64,000 nt of DNA from Streptomyces massasporeus (GTDB lineage: Bacteria > Actinomycetota > Actinomycetes > Streptomycetales > Streptomycetaceae). The DNA lies in NCBI RefSeq assembly GCF_014648995.1, contig NZ_BMSE01000006.1, forward strand, positions 186,001-250,000, in the 5' to 3' direction. A model generated the notes under the pieces. The model searched no databases, was not told the DNA's origin, and was given only the letters and a program-made list of their open reading frames with translations. This document shows, piece by piece, positions 51,213-60,842 of the stretch (positions within the stretch are counted from its first letter, which is position 1; each line of letters begins with the position of its first letter). Made by a program: the position numbers and the translations under genes.

Positions 51213-51725
51213 GTGACTACTCCGCCGCCCCAGGGCAATCCATTCGCACAGGGCCAGCCCGCGGCTGCACCCCAGGCTCCGGTCCCGCCCCAAGGCGGCT
51301 ACCCCCAGCAGCCCGGACAGCCCGGCTTCCCGCCCCAGGGCGCCGCTCCGTACGCTCCGGTTCCCCCGCAGCCGTCCGGCCGCAAGCTCAGCTTCAAGAC
51401 GATCAAGAACATCGCGGTCGTCATAGCCGTGGCGACCATAGCCATCGTCGGCTACGTGACCAGCCGGGACGACGCCAACACGGCGGCTGTCGGCGACTGC
51501 ATGCACCGCGGCAGCACCAGCGACAACAACCCGGACCTCGAGGTCGTCGAGTGCAGCGACGCGAAGGCCCAGTACAAGGTGCTGGCCAAGATCGAGGGCT
51601 CGTACCTCACGCAGACGCTGGCCTCCAGCAAGTGCGAGGCCGAGGCCAAGGACTTCCAGTACACGTACACCGAGAGCGGTGACGGCAAGGACTTCCTGCT
51701 CTGCCTGAAGGACTACAAGAAGTAG
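51213..51725 (+). CDS. Membrane-anchored LppU-like protein
   Basis: 170 residues from a GTG start with AGGGGGAC upstream. The first ~55 residues are Pro/Gln/Gly-rich and cytoplasmic. One TM helix follows (about 65-82, IAVVIAVATIAIVGYV). The extracellular domain of about 85 residues has four cysteines (GDCMHRG, VECSDAK, SSKCEAE, LLCLKDY), probably two disulphides, in a pattern like actinobacterial LppU/septum-formation-like proteins. Function unknown. A parS-centred palindrome follows the gene. Confidence 0.75.
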   Translation: MTTPPPQGNPFAQGQPAAAPQAPVPPQGGYPQQPGQPGFPPQGAAPYAPVPPQPSGRKLSFKTIKNIAVVIAVATIAIVGYVTSRDDANTAAVGDCMHRGSTSDNNPDLEVVECSDAKAQYKVLAKIEGSYLTQTLASSKCEAEAKDFQYTYTESGDGKDFLLCLKDYKK

Positions 51726-51735
51726 GCAGACGTGA

Positions 51736-51771
51736 CGAGGGGCGGTGTTTCACGTGAAACACCGCCCCTCG
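51736..51771. terminator. 36-bp perfect palindrome: terminator centred on parS
   Basis: Perfect inverted repeat (18-bp arms) 11 bp after the LppU-like stop, in a convergent gap with pcnA. Confidence 0.7.
51747..51760. other. parS site (perfect), centre of a long palindrome
   Basis: GTTTCACGTGAAAC. Confidence 0.93.
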
Positions 51772-51811
51772 GTCTGTCTCCGCCAGGACGCCTGGCCGCA
51801 AAGGGGGTCAT

Positions 51812-51825
51812 GTTTCACGTGAAAC
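51812..51825. other. parS site (perfect) within a 26-bp palindrome
   Basis: GTTTCACGTGAAAC extended symmetrically to 51806-51831, just past the pcnA stop codon. A half-site (GTTTCAC) follows at 51834-51840. Confidence 0.93.
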
Positions 51826-51844
51826 ATGACCTCGTTTCACAGCC

Positions 51845-53290
51845 TCAGCTCTCCTGCCCGGCCCACCACTCCTTGAGAGCGGCCACCGCAGCGTCATGCT
51901 CCATCGGCCCGTTCTCCAGGCGCATCTCCAGCATGTGCTGGTAGGCGCGGCCGATGGCCGGGCCGGGACCCACACCGAGGATTTCCATGATCTGGTTGCC
52001 GTCGAGGTCCGGACGGATCGAGTCCAGCTCCTCCTGCTCCTGCAGCTTGGCGATCCGCTCCTCCAGCCCGTCGTAGGCACGCGACAGAGCCGCCGCCTTG
52101 CGCTTGTTGCGCGTCGTGCAGTCCGAGCGGGTCAGCTTGTGGAGGCGGTTCAGGAGCGGACCGGCGTCACGGACGTAGCGGCGGACCGCCGAGTCCGTCC
52201 ACTCACCGGTGCCGTAGCCGTGGAAGCGCAGGTGGAGTTCGACCAGACGTGAGACGTCCTTCACCAGCTCGTTGGAGTACTTCAGAGCCGTCATGCGCTT
52301 CTTGGTCATCTTCGCCCCGACCACCTCGTGATGGTGGAACGAGACCCGGCCGTCCTTCTCGAATCGACGGGTGCGCGGCTTGCCGATGTCGTGTAGGAGA
52401 GCGGCAAGGCGCAGGGTGAGGTCTGGGCCGTCCTCCTCCAGGGCCATCGCCTGCTCCAGGACGATCAGCGAGTGGTCGTAGACGTCCTTGTGCCGGTGGT
52501 GCTCGTCACGCTCCAAGCGCAGAGCCGGCAGCTCGGGCATCACGCGTTCGGCGAGGCCCGTCTCGACGAGCAGCGTCAGGCCCGTGCGCGGCTGCTGGGA
52601 GAGGAGCAGCTTGTTCAGCTCGTCCCGCACCCGCTCCGCCGAGACGATCTCGATGCGCCCAGCCATCTCCGTCATCGCCGTGACGACCTCGGGGGCGACC
52701 TCGAAACCGAGCTGAGCCGCGAAGCGCGCGGCCCTCATCATCCGCAGGGGGTCGTCCGAGAACGACTCTTCCGGCGTGCCGGGAGTACGCAGCACACGCG
52801 CCGCGAGGTCCTCGAGCCCCCCGTGCGGGTCGACGAACTCCTTCTCCGGCAGGGCCACCGCCATCGCGTTCACCGTGAAGTCACGGCGGACGAGATCCTC
52901 CTCGATGGAGTCCCCGTACGACACCTCGGGCTTGCGCGAGGTGCGGTCGTAGGCCTCGGAGCGGTAGGTGGTCACCTCGATCTGGTAGCCGTCCTTGTGG
53001 GCACCGACCGTGCCGAAGGCGATTCCGACCTCCCAGACGGCGTCTGCCCACGGGCGCACGATCTTGAGGACGTCCTCGGGGCGGGCGTCGGTCGTGAAAT
53101 CCAGGTCGTTGCCGAGCCGGCCCAGCAGCGCGTCCCGTACCGAGCCGCCGACGAGGGCGAGTGAGAACCCGGCCTCCTGGAAGCGGCGGGCGAGGTCGTC
53201 GGCGACAGGAGCGACCCGCAACAGTTCACTCACCGCGCGGTGCTGCACCTGGCTCAGGGCACTGGACGTTTCTTCGTTGGCGTTCGGCAC
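51845..53290 (-). CDS. pcnA: CCA tRNA nucleotidyltransferase / poly(A) polymerase family
   Basis: 481-residue class II nucleotidyltransferase that adds or repairs the CCA end of tRNA, or acts as a poly(A) polymerase; the two cannot be told apart by motif. GGSVRD (48-53) and DLDFTTDA (Asp62, Asp64) form the active site, RRDFTVNAMA and DPLRMMRAARFA follow, and an HD domain (LLHDIGKPRTRRF) sits near the middle. I favour the GTG at 53290 (MPNANEETSS), the family's usual start; an in-frame ATG exists at 53347. Opens the conserved block that runs to trxA, but on the opposite strand. Confidence 0.93.
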   Translation of the reverse strand: MPNANEETSSALSQVQHRAVSELLRVAPVADDLARRFQEAGFSLALVGGSVRDALLGRLGNDLDFTTDARPEDVLKIVRPWADAVWEVGIAFGTVGAHKDGYQIEVTTYRSEAYDRTSRKPEVSYGDSIEEDLVRRDFTVNAMAVALPEKEFVDPHGGLEDLAARVLRTPGTPEESFSDDPLRMMRAARFAAQLGFEVAPEVVTAMTEMAGRIEIVSAERVRDELNKLLLSQQPRTGLTLLVETGLAERVMPELPALRLERDEHHRHKDVYDHSLIVLEQAMALEEDGPDLTLRLAALLHDIGKPRTRRFEKDGRVSFHHHEVVGAKMTKKRMTALKYSNELVKDVSRLVELHLRFHGYGTGEWTDSAVRRYVRDAGPLLNRLHKLTRSDCTTRNKRKAAALSRAYDGLEERIAKLQEQEELDSIRPDLDGNQIMEILGVGPGPAIGRAYQHMLEMRLENGPMEHDAAVAALKEWWAGQES

Positions 53291-53569
53291 AACAGAAGAG
53301 GGTACGTGGCCCGGGCCACCGCGAGCTCCTCCTATTCCGCACGCCATTCCCCATGCAGATGCATGGGGACACGTCCGTCATGGGCGCACAAGCGCAGCTC
53401 CTGAGCCGTAAAGAGCTGCTCCCGCACATAGAGTCATATACCGGGCAGCACGGAGTCCGCCCCGCGATCTTGTGGGGCGGACCGCGGCACTTCCCCTCAG
53501 CGCGCATCGTTACCATGCGTGGACGCACATTCCGACGACCACTGACGACGACGAGGGACGGACGAGCGC

Positions 53570-55975
53570 GTGGCCGAGGCGGCAGACTTCCAGAGGACCA
53601 GTGCCTCACCTGCCCGCCGCTGGCTGCGGCGCACCGGGGCACTGCTCACCGGCGCGCCGCTGCTGGCCGGACTCCTCCAGTTGCCCGCCGCGACGCCGGC
53701 GGACGCGGCCGGGCAGGAGTCCCTGCAGGCTGCCGCCGGCGCGGGCTCGGTATCGGTCGCCGTCGACTCGCTCACCCCCAGCGCCCCCTCCGAGGGCGAC
53801 ACGGTCACCGTGTCGGGCACGGTGACGAACAACGGCAAGCAGACCGTCACCGGCGCGCATGTAGACCTCCAGGTGGGTCCCCCTCTCGAGACCCGCTCGT
53901 CGATCGACACCCTCGCCAAGAAGAGCGACGATCTCCAGGGACCCTCCGGCGAGAAGGTCGGCGGCAAGTACACCGAGAAGTACTCCGCTCTCACCCCCGG
54001 CGTCGCGGAGCCCTTCAGCATCTCCGTACCGGCCGACAAGCTCGATCTCGGCCGTGACGGCGTCTACCAGCTGGCCGTCTCGCTCTCCGGGGAGACCTCG
54101 GCGCAGCCCTGGGACCAGGTCCTCGGCGTCCAGCGCACGTTCCTGCCGTGGCAGCCGGAGGAAGCCGGCACCAAGACGAAGACCACCTTCCTGTGGCCGC
54201 TCGTCTCCAGCGCCCACATGGCAGCCGAGACGGGGTCGAACGAGCAGCAGACACCGGTCTTCCGTGATGACGAGCTCGCCGAGGAGATCTCGCCGGGCGG
54301 CCGCCTCGACCAGATGGTGTCGCTGGGCAAGGGCCTCGACGTCACGTGGGTGGTCGACCCGGACCTGCTGGCGTCCGTCGACGCGATGACGCGGAGCTAC
54401 CAGGTCCGCGCCGCGGACGGCAGCACCACGCCCGGCAAGAACCAGGAGGTCGCCAAGCACTGGCTGGCCGAGCTCCAGCAGGCGGTCACGGGCAACGAGG
54501 TGGCCGCCCTGCCCTTCGGCGACCCGGACCTGGCCTCCCTCGCGCACAACGGCACGAACGTCACCGGCTCCCTGGGCCACCTCAAGGAGGCCACCGACGT
54601 CGCCGACAAGACGGTCGACACGATCCTCCACGTGAAACCGTCCACGGACTTCGTCTGGCCGGTGGACGGCGCCGTCGACCCGTCGATCGTGAAGGTCGCC
54701 ACATCCGCGGGCGCCGACAAGGTGATCACCCGCAGCGACAGCCTCCAGGACAACCTGTCGTACACGCCCTCCGCGGCCCGGCCCATCGGCGGCGGCACCA
54801 CGGCCGTCGTCGCGGACTCCCGGATGTCGACGGCCTTCCAGGGCAACCTGACCAGGGCCTCCGCCTCTACGCTCGCCGTACAGCGTTTCCTGGCGCAGAG
54901 CCTCACGCTCGGCCTGCAGACCGGCAAGCAGCGCAGCGTCGTCGTCGCCCCGCAGCGCATGCCGTCCGTGAGCCAGGCACAGGCCATGGCAGAAGCTCTG
55001 GGAACCCTCCAGGACGGGAACTGGTCCGAGTCGCAGGACCTCACAGCCGCCGCGAAGGCCAAGCCCGACCCGGCGGCCAACACGAAGGTGCCGTCGGCCT
55101 CCGCCTACCCCTCCTCGCTGGGCAAGCAAGAGCTGCCGCGGGCCGCCTTCGAGCAGATCGCCCGGACCCAGGGCAAGCTCGACAAGTTCAAGGTGATCCT
55201 CACCCGCCAGTCCCGGGTGGTGACCCCGTTCGGGCGGGCCATGAACCGAGAGATGTCCACGTCATGGCGCGGCCGGGGCATCGCGGCGGTGGGATACCGC
55301 GATGGCATCGAGTCGTACCTCAACGGGCTCATCGACGGGGTCAAGCTGATCCAGAAGTCGGAGACCAAGCTCTCCGGCCGCAGTGCCACGATCCCCGTGA
55401 CCGTGCAGAACAACCTGGTCCAGGGTGTCGAGCACCTGGAGCTGCGGCTCACGTCGAAGAACCCCACGCGCCTCAAGATCGGCGGAGACGCCTACGAGGA
55501 GCAGCCCGTCACCGTCAACGGCGGCCACGCCCAGTCGGTGAAGTTCACCACGTCGGCCAACGCCAACGGCCGCGCGGAAGTCGTCGCCCAGCTGTACACG
55601 GAGGACGGCCAGAAGTACGGCGCCCCGGTCACCTTCGACGTGAAGGTCACCGAGGTCACGCCCACGGTGATGCTGGTCATCGGCGGTGGCGTCCTGCTCC
55701 TGGTCCTCGCGGGCTTCCGGATGTACACCCATCGCAAGCGCGCCGCCGCCCGTGAGGCAGCCGAGGACGACACCGTCGAGACGGACGGCGAGACCGACGG
55801 CCCGCACGACCGGGAAGACGCTCCGCAGAACCCGGAGCCCTCCGGCGCACGTCTCAAGGAGGAGGCCGGGCCCGGCTCAGGGGCAGATGCCTCCGAGCAG
55901 CCGAGTGACCCGGCCCCGGACACCGCAGCGGAAAGCGCCGACCCGTCCGGGACGGGTGAGAGAGTGGACCGTTGA
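53570..55975 (+). CDS. DUF6049 secreted, membrane-anchored protein (Rv3909-like)
   Basis: 801 residues from a GTG start. An N-terminal signal peptide (about 1-47, RRWLRRTGALLTGAPLLAGL) is followed by a large extracellular region with a possible immunoglobulin-like start (SVAVDSLTPSAPSEGDTVTVSGTVTNNG). A late beta-rich domain precedes one TM helix (about 702-720, VMLVIGGGVLLLVLAGF) and a charged cytoplasmic tail rich in Asp/Glu. It sits directly upstream of murJ, as Rv3909 does in mycobacteria, so a role in cell-wall assembly with MurJ is likely but undefined. No catalytic motif is visible. Confidence 0.83.
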   Translation: MAEAADFQRTSASPARRWLRRTGALLTGAPLLAGLLQLPAATPADAAGQESLQAAAGAGSVSVAVDSLTPSAPSEGDTVTVSGTVTNNGKQTVTGAHVDLQVGPPLETRSSIDTLAKKSDDLQGPSGEKVGGKYTEKYSALTPGVAEPFSISVPADKLDLGRDGVYQLAVSLSGETSAQPWDQVLGVQRTFLPWQPEEAGTKTKTTFLWPLVSSAHMAAETGSNEQQTPVFRDDELAEEISPGGRLDQMVSLGKGLDVTWVVDPDLLASVDAMTRSYQVRAADGSTTPGKNQEVAKHWLAELQQAVTGNEVAALPFGDPDLASLAHNGTNVTGSLGHLKEATDVADKTVDTILHVKPSTDFVWPVDGAVDPSIVKVATSAGADKVITRSDSLQDNLSYTPSAARPIGGGTTAVVADSRMSTAFQGNLTRASASTLAVQRFLAQSLTLGLQTGKQRSVVVAPQRMPSVSQAQAMAEALGTLQDGNWSESQDLTAAAKAKPDPAANTKVPSASAYPSSLGKQELPRAAFEQIARTQGKLDKFKVILTRQSRVVTPFGRAMNREMSTSWRGRGIAAVGYRDGIESYLNGLIDGVKLIQKSETKLSGRSATIPVTVQNNLVQGVEHLELRLTSKNPTRLKIGGDAYEEQPVTVNGGHAQSVKFTTSANANGRAEVVAQLYTEDGQKYGAPVTFDVKVTEVTPTVMLVIGGGVLLLVLAGFRMYTHRKRAAAREAAEDDTVETDGETDGPHDREDAPQNPEPSGARLKEEAGPGSGADASEQPSDPAPDTAAESADPSGTGERVDR

Positions 55976-56018
55976 GAAATCGTGGCCGGTGGGCCCGGGA
56001 CGATGAGGTGGGGTAAGC

Positions 56019-58325
56019 ATGAACGCGCCGTACGACGGTGACCGCGGCCGTGCCGCGGGCAACTCGGGCTACCCCGACGCGGGCGGGCCCGAGGGTTCAC
56101 CGCCCGAGCACGGCCAGGTGCCGCCGCAGCCACCCGCGGACATCTACCTCCAGGACGCCTACGGCCAGGACCCCTACCGGGCACAGGACCTCTCCACCCA
56201 GGACCCGGTCGGTGAGGCGCTCTACGACCGCTCCGCGCACCCGCCGCCCGCTCCCGGCACGTACCAGCCGCAGCAGCAGCTGTACGGTCAGCCGCCGCAG
56301 TCGCCGTACGCGCCCGACCCGCAGGTGTGGGCGCAGACACCCGCACCAGAGCCGGAGGGCCCCACGCGGCATCTGCCGTACGGCGACGACCCCCGCACCA
56401 CCCAGTTCGTCGGCGTGGACGACCTCGTCTCCCAGGCCGGCGAGCCCCGCCAGGAGCCGGACGCGTTCGCGCACCTCTTCCGGGACCAGCAGCAGGGCAG
56501 CGGTCACCCGTCGTACGAGTCGCCGTCGGTCCCAGGCCCGTCCCCGGCCCCGGGGCAGATGGCACAGGGCCCGTACGCACCGCAGGGTCAGTACGCGGAG
56601 CAGTACGCGGAGCCCGGCCGGACCGCGGCGGTACCGCCCGTCGTGGACGAGACGCCGGCCCCCGAGCCCGCCGCCGCATCCGCCCCCAAGAAGGGCGGCC
56701 GCGCCGCGGGCCTGATGAAGTCCAGCGCCGTGATGGCAGCGGGCACGATGGTCTCCCGCCTCACCGGCTTCATCCGCTCCGCGCTGATCGTGTCGGCGCT
56801 GGGCGTCGGCCTCCTCGGTGACACCTTCCAGGTCGCCTACCAGCTGCCGACGATGATCTACATCCTCACCGTCGGCGGTGGTCTCAACTCCGTCTTCGTA
56901 CCGCAGCTCGTGCGCGCCATGAAGCAGGACGACGACGGCGGCGAGGCGTACGCCAACCGCCTGCTCACCCTGGTCATCGTGACGCTGGGCGGACTCACCG
57001 CCCTCTCCGTCCTCGGCGCACCGCTCCTGATCCGCGTGCTGTCGGACCCGGTGGCGAGCGACCCGGCCGCGAACGAGGTCGCCGTCACCTTCGCCCAGTA
57101 CTTCCTGCCCACCATCTTCTTCATGGGCATCCACGTGGTGATGGGCCAGATCCTCAACGCCCGCGGCAAGTTCGGCGCGATGATGTGGACCCCGGTCCTG
57201 AACAACATCGTCATCATCGTGACGCTGGGCATGTTCATCTACGTCTACGGCACCGCGGCCGACTCCGGGATGAAGGCCGCGAACATCCCGCCGGAGGGCC
57301 AGCGCCTGCTCGGCATCGGCATCCTGCTCGGCCTCGTGGTCCAGGCGCTCGCGATGATCCCCTACCTGCGCGAGACCGGCTTCCGGCTGCGGCTGCGCTT
57401 CGACTGGAAGGGCCAGGGGCTCGGCAAGGCCGTCACACTGGCCAAGTGGACGGTGCTGTTCGTCCTCGCCAACCAGGCCGGCGCCATGATCGTCATCCAG
57501 CTGTCCACCGCGGCGGGCAAGGCCTCGCCGGTGGACGGCACCGGCTTCGCCGCCTACGCCAACGCACAGCTGATCTGGGGCCTGCCGCAGGCCATCATCA
57601 CGGTCTCCCTCATGGCCGCCCTGCTGCCGCGCCTGTCGCGCTCGGCGGCCGAGGGCGACGGAGGCGCCGTCCGCGACGACATCTCCCAGGGCCTGCGCAC
57701 CACGGCGGTGGCGATCGTGCCGATCGCGTTCGGGTTCCTCTCCCTCGGCATCCCGATGTGCACCCTGATGTTCGGCTCCTCGGGCACCAGCGAGGCCACC
57801 AACATGGGCTTCATGCTCATGGCGTTCGGACTCGGCCTGATCCCGTACTCCGTGCAGTACGTGGTCCTGCGTGCCTTCTACGCCTACGAGGACACCCGAA
57901 CTCCCTTCTACAACACGGTCATCGTGGCCGCGGTCAACGCGGGCGCCTCGGCGATCTGCTACTTCGTCATCCCGTCCCGCTGGGCCGTGGTCGGCATGGC
58001 CGCCTCGTACGGCCTGGCCTACGCGATCGGCGTCGGCGTCGCCTGGCGCCGGCTGAGCAAGCGGCTCGGCGGGGACCTCGACGGCGCCCGCGTCCTGCGG
58101 ACTTACGCCCGGCTGTGCATCGCGTCGGTTCCGGCCGCCCTGCTCAGCGGCGCGGCCTGCTACGGCATCGGCCACTCGCTCGGCCAGGGCCCGGCCGGCT
58201 CGCTCGCCGCGGTCCTGGCCGGCGGCGTCGTACTACTCGGGATCTTCTTCGTCGCCGCCCGCCGCATGCGCATCGAGGAACTCAACTCGCTGGTCGGCAT
58301 GGTCCGCGGACGCCTGGGACGCTGA
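56019..58325 (+). CDS. murJ: Lipid II flippase MurJ with long cytoplasmic N-terminus
   Basis: 768 residues. The first ~230 are cytoplasmic and Pro/Gln/Tyr/Gly-rich, with repeated QDPYRAQD and QPPQSPYAPD-like pieces. The MurJ/MviN core follows, starting GLMKSSAVMAAGTMVSRLTGFIRSALIVSALG, with 14 or so TM helices. MurJ moves lipid II to the outer leaflet. The C-terminal pseudokinase fused to MurJ in mycobacteria is absent here; instead a separate pseudokinase gene follows. It is 43 bp after the DUF6049 gene, so they form one operon. Confidence 0.94.
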   Translation: MNAPYDGDRGRAAGNSGYPDAGGPEGSPPEHGQVPPQPPADIYLQDAYGQDPYRAQDLSTQDPVGEALYDRSAHPPPAPGTYQPQQQLYGQPPQSPYAPDPQVWAQTPAPEPEGPTRHLPYGDDPRTTQFVGVDDLVSQAGEPRQEPDAFAHLFRDQQQGSGHPSYESPSVPGPSPAPGQMAQGPYAPQGQYAEQYAEPGRTAAVPPVVDETPAPEPAAASAPKKGGRAAGLMKSSAVMAAGTMVSRLTGFIRSALIVSALGVGLLGDTFQVAYQLPTMIYILTVGGGLNSVFVPQLVRAMKQDDDGGEAYANRLLTLVIVTLGGLTALSVLGAPLLIRVLSDPVASDPAANEVAVTFAQYFLPTIFFMGIHVVMGQILNARGKFGAMMWTPVLNNIVIIVTLGMFIYVYGTAADSGMKAANIPPEGQRLLGIGILLGLVVQALAMIPYLRETGFRLRLRFDWKGQGLGKAVTLAKWTVLFVLANQAGAMIVIQLSTAAGKASPVDGTGFAAYANAQLIWGLPQAIITVSLMAALLPRLSRSAAEGDGGAVRDDISQGLRTTAVAIVPIAFGFLSLGIPMCTLMFGSSGTSEATNMGFMLMAFGLGLIPYSVQYVVLRAFYAYEDTRTPFYNTVIVAAVNAGASAICYFVIPSRWAVVGMAASYGLAYAIGVGVAWRRLSKRLGGDLDGARVLRTYARLCIASVPAALLSGAACYGIGHSLGQGPAGSLAAVLAGGVVLLGIFFVAARRMRIEELNSLVGMVRGRLGR

Positions 58326-58466
58326 GTCGGGGGGTAGGCGCACAACCATCGTCAGCCACCGCGTGTCGTGCATAGCGGCGGACTGTGGGCACAATTGGTT
58401 TCGGCGTCGGGCGGCATGCATGGGACGCCGGCCCGGCGCGTAATGGATGGGGAGGCAGGAACGACG

Positions 58467-60179
58467 GTGGCGGAACGGAGTACGGCTGCCGTCGACGTGG
58501 CAGACAACAGCGACGAGACGTCGCTGACCGCACAGGCGGACCAGTCCACGGCCGACGGGGTGGCCAAGAACCGGGAGCGGGACACGGACAGCGACGAGGT
58601 ACAGGAGAGCACCAGGACCGACGGTGCCGGAACGACCTCGCCGCCCGAACTGCACAGTGGTCACAAACTCGCCAGACGCTACCGCCTCGAGGAGTGCGTC
58701 ACCCGTCTGGACGGTTTCAGCAGTTGGCGTGCCGTGGACGAGAAGCTCCGCCGTGCTGTCGGGGTGCACATCCTGCCCGCCGACCACTCACGGGCCCGTT
58801 CCGTCCTGGCGGCCGCCCGCTCGTCCGCCCTCCTGGGTGACCCACGCTTCGTCCAGGTGCTGGACGCGGTGGAGGAGAACGACGTCGTCTACGTCGTGCA
58901 CGAATGGCTTCCCGACGCGACGGAACTGACCACGCTCCTCGCCTCCGGGCCCCTGGAGCCCTACGACGCCTACCAGATGGTCAGTCAGGTCTCCTCCGCC
59001 ATGGCCGCCGCCCATCGTGAGGGCCTCGCCCATCTGCGGCTGAACCCCAACGCCGTGCTCCGTGCCTCGACCGGCCAGTGGCGCATCCGCGGCCTCGCCG
59101 TCAACGCCGCCCTGCGCGGCGTCTCGTCCGACACACCGCAGCGCACGGACACCGAGGCCATCGGTGCCCTGCTGTACGCGGCGCTCACCCAGCGCTGGCC
59201 GTACGAGAGCGACGCCTACGGCCTGTCGGGCCTGCCGAAGGACATCGGCCTGATCGCGCCCGACCAGGTGCGGGCCGGTGTGCACCGCGGGCTGTCCGAG
59301 CTCTCCATGCGCGCGCTCGTCAACGACGGCGCCACCGCGTCCCGGCACGAGTCGCCGTGCACCACGCCGGAGGAGCTGGTGAAGGCGATCGGCGAGATGC
59401 CCCGCATCCGCCCGCCGGAGCCGGCGTTCACCGCCCCGCCCGAGTACCAGCGCACGACGTACCAGCAGGGCACGTACGGCCGTCAGACCCCGCGTCCCGG
59501 CGTCACCCAGCCGGTCCCGACTCCGCCGCCCCCGCTCCAGAGCCGCACGGGCAAGGCCCTGAAGTGGGCCGTCTCCGCGCTCCTGATCGCCGCACTGGGC
59601 CTCGGCAGCTGGCAGCTGGCGGACGCGCTGATGGACCAGGGCGGCAAGAACGAGGACCCGGGCCAGACGCAGACGAACGACGGGGACGGCGGCAACAAGC
59701 CGGTCGCACCGCTGAAGCAGATCCCGATCGACAGCGTGCGGGAGTTCGCCCCGGGCGGTTCCGGCATACAGGAGGACGAGGTCCAGCTCGCCGTCGACGG
59801 CCAGGCGGACACCGCGTGGATCACGCCGGAGTACCGGGGGTACCCCAACTTCGGGAATCTGCCGCAGCGCAAGGACGGCAGCGGGCTGATCCTGGACCTC
59901 GGCAAGGTTACAGACGTGTCCCGTCTCGATATTTCCATGTACCGAAGCGGGCAGACAGCACAGGTTCTCGCCGCCGGTGCCGATATTTCCGATCCGTCAT
60001 CTCTGAGTGATTTCTCCGAGGAAATCACCGAATTGTCGACTGTGGGTTCCGACCTCAAGGTCACGCTGAAGAAGCCGGTCAAGACGCGTTACGTCCTCAT
60101 CCACATCACGGAACTTCCGGCCGACGGCTCCGCGGACCGCTTCCGAGGAGGTATCTCAGAAATTCAAGTGCGCGGCTGA
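58467..60179 (+). CDS. Pseudokinase with TM helix and extracellular carbohydrate-binding-like domain
   Basis: 570 residues. The cytoplasmic part (about 65-315) has a protein-kinase fold outline but lacks the key residues. The VAIK lysine is missing (RAVGVHIL, 96-103), the HRDxxxxN loop reads AHLRLNPNAVL (188-198) with no Asp, and DFG is replaced by RGLAV. A Pro-rich linker and one TM helix (about 365-382) lead to a C-terminal ~170-residue beta-rich domain resembling discoidin/F5-8C modules. In mycobacteria the equivalent pseudokinase is the C-terminal part of MviN and binds the FHA protein FhaA when phosphorylated. The GTG at 58467 has GGAGG and AGGA upstream. Confidence 0.83.
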   Translation: MAERSTAAVDVADNSDETSLTAQADQSTADGVAKNRERDTDSDEVQESTRTDGAGTTSPPELHSGHKLARRYRLEECVTRLDGFSSWRAVDEKLRRAVGVHILPADHSRARSVLAAARSSALLGDPRFVQVLDAVEENDVVYVVHEWLPDATELTTLLASGPLEPYDAYQMVSQVSSAMAAAHREGLAHLRLNPNAVLRASTGQWRIRGLAVNAALRGVSSDTPQRTDTEAIGALLYAALTQRWPYESDAYGLSGLPKDIGLIAPDQVRAGVHRGLSELSMRALVNDGATASRHESPCTTPEELVKAIGEMPRIRPPEPAFTAPPEYQRTTYQQGTYGRQTPRPGVTQPVPTPPPPLQSRTGKALKWAVSALLIAALGLGSWQLADALMDQGGKNEDPGQTQTNDGDGGNKPVAPLKQIPIDSVREFAPGGSGIQEDEVQLAVDGQADTAWITPEYRGYPNFGNLPQRKDGSGLILDLGKVTDVSRLDISMYRSGQTAQVLAAGADISDPSSLSDFSEEITELSTVGSDLKVTLKKPVKTRYVLIHITELPADGSADRFRGGISEIQVRG

Positions 60180-60203
60180 GAGCGCTCCAGCTGCACCGCA
60201 AGC

Positions 60204-60239
60204 GCGTCCGGTTCGAAGTTCAGGCTCCGAACCGGACGC
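60204..60239. terminator. Bidirectional terminator
   Basis: 12-bp perfect stem (60204-60215 with 60228-60239) and a 12-nt loop, between the convergent pseudokinase and small secreted-protein genes. Confidence 0.85.
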
Positions 60240-60244
60240 AAGGA

Positions 60245-60634
60245 TCAGCCGCAGTGACCCCAGTCGGAATTGTCACCGGTGGTCCCCACCTGGCCGAGGA
60301 AGCGCACGCACGCCCCATTGGCATACAGGCTCACCGGGCCGGCGTGGTAGGAGTAGTACCCAGAGTCCGTCTTCTTGGTCCCGCCGAGCACCTCAAGCTG
60401 AGCTATCATCCGCAACTTGACTCCAGGGGTCCGTGATGTGGTGATCACGCAGTTGGTGCCATTGCTGTAGTAGAGATCCACCCACCCTGTGTCAAAGGAA
60501 AGCCGGTCAATTCGACTCCCTGGACACGTGGTCGCAGCCTGAGCCGTTCCGGATCCCGCAAAAATGACCGCTCCCGCGATGGTCGACACGACCGTCCCCA
60601 TAGCGGCAGCTCGACGCCTACTCAACTTCTTCAC
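60245..60634 (-). CDS. Small secreted protein, SapA-like
   Basis: 129 residues from a GTG with AGGAGA upstream. A clear signal peptide (KKLSRRRAAAMGTVVSTIAGAV through to GTAQA) gives a mature protein of about 95 residues with four cysteines. The pattern LYYSNGTNCVITTSRTPG, then DSGYYSYHAGPVSLYANGACVRFLG, resembles Streptomyces spore-associated protein A. The function of that group is unknown. It reads against its neighbours and splits the usual pseudokinase-sigM junction; codon use looks less GC-rich than around it, so it may be a late insertion. Confidence 0.7.
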   Translation of the reverse strand: MKKLSRRRAAAMGTVVSTIAGAVIFAGSGTAQAATTCPGSRIDRLSFDTGWVDLYYSNGTNCVITTSRTPGVKLRMIAQLEVLGGTKKTDSGYYSYHAGPVSLYANGACVRFLGQVGTTGDNSDWGHCG

Positions 60635-60842
60635 CAGCTTCTCCTGTTGCCTGTTGTGTGCCGAAAGAACATGACGCATCAATTATGTGACCAGCAGAGA
60701 GCTCATGATCATGATCAGGCCAATGGGAGGTGCTGTGTCTGTCACAGCGTTCCGGGACCCGCCTCGGGTTCGCTGAGGCGCGTTTACATCCCACCGGCCC
60801 GCAGGATTCAATGGAACACTCAGAGCGGAACGGGGAGGGGAC

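Noticed and set aside
60204..60239. GGTTCGAA-like sequence considered as the T-arm of a tRNA
   Set aside because: It is one arm of a perfect 12-bp terminator hairpin; no acceptor or anticodon stems can be drawn. No tRNA was found elsewhere by eye.
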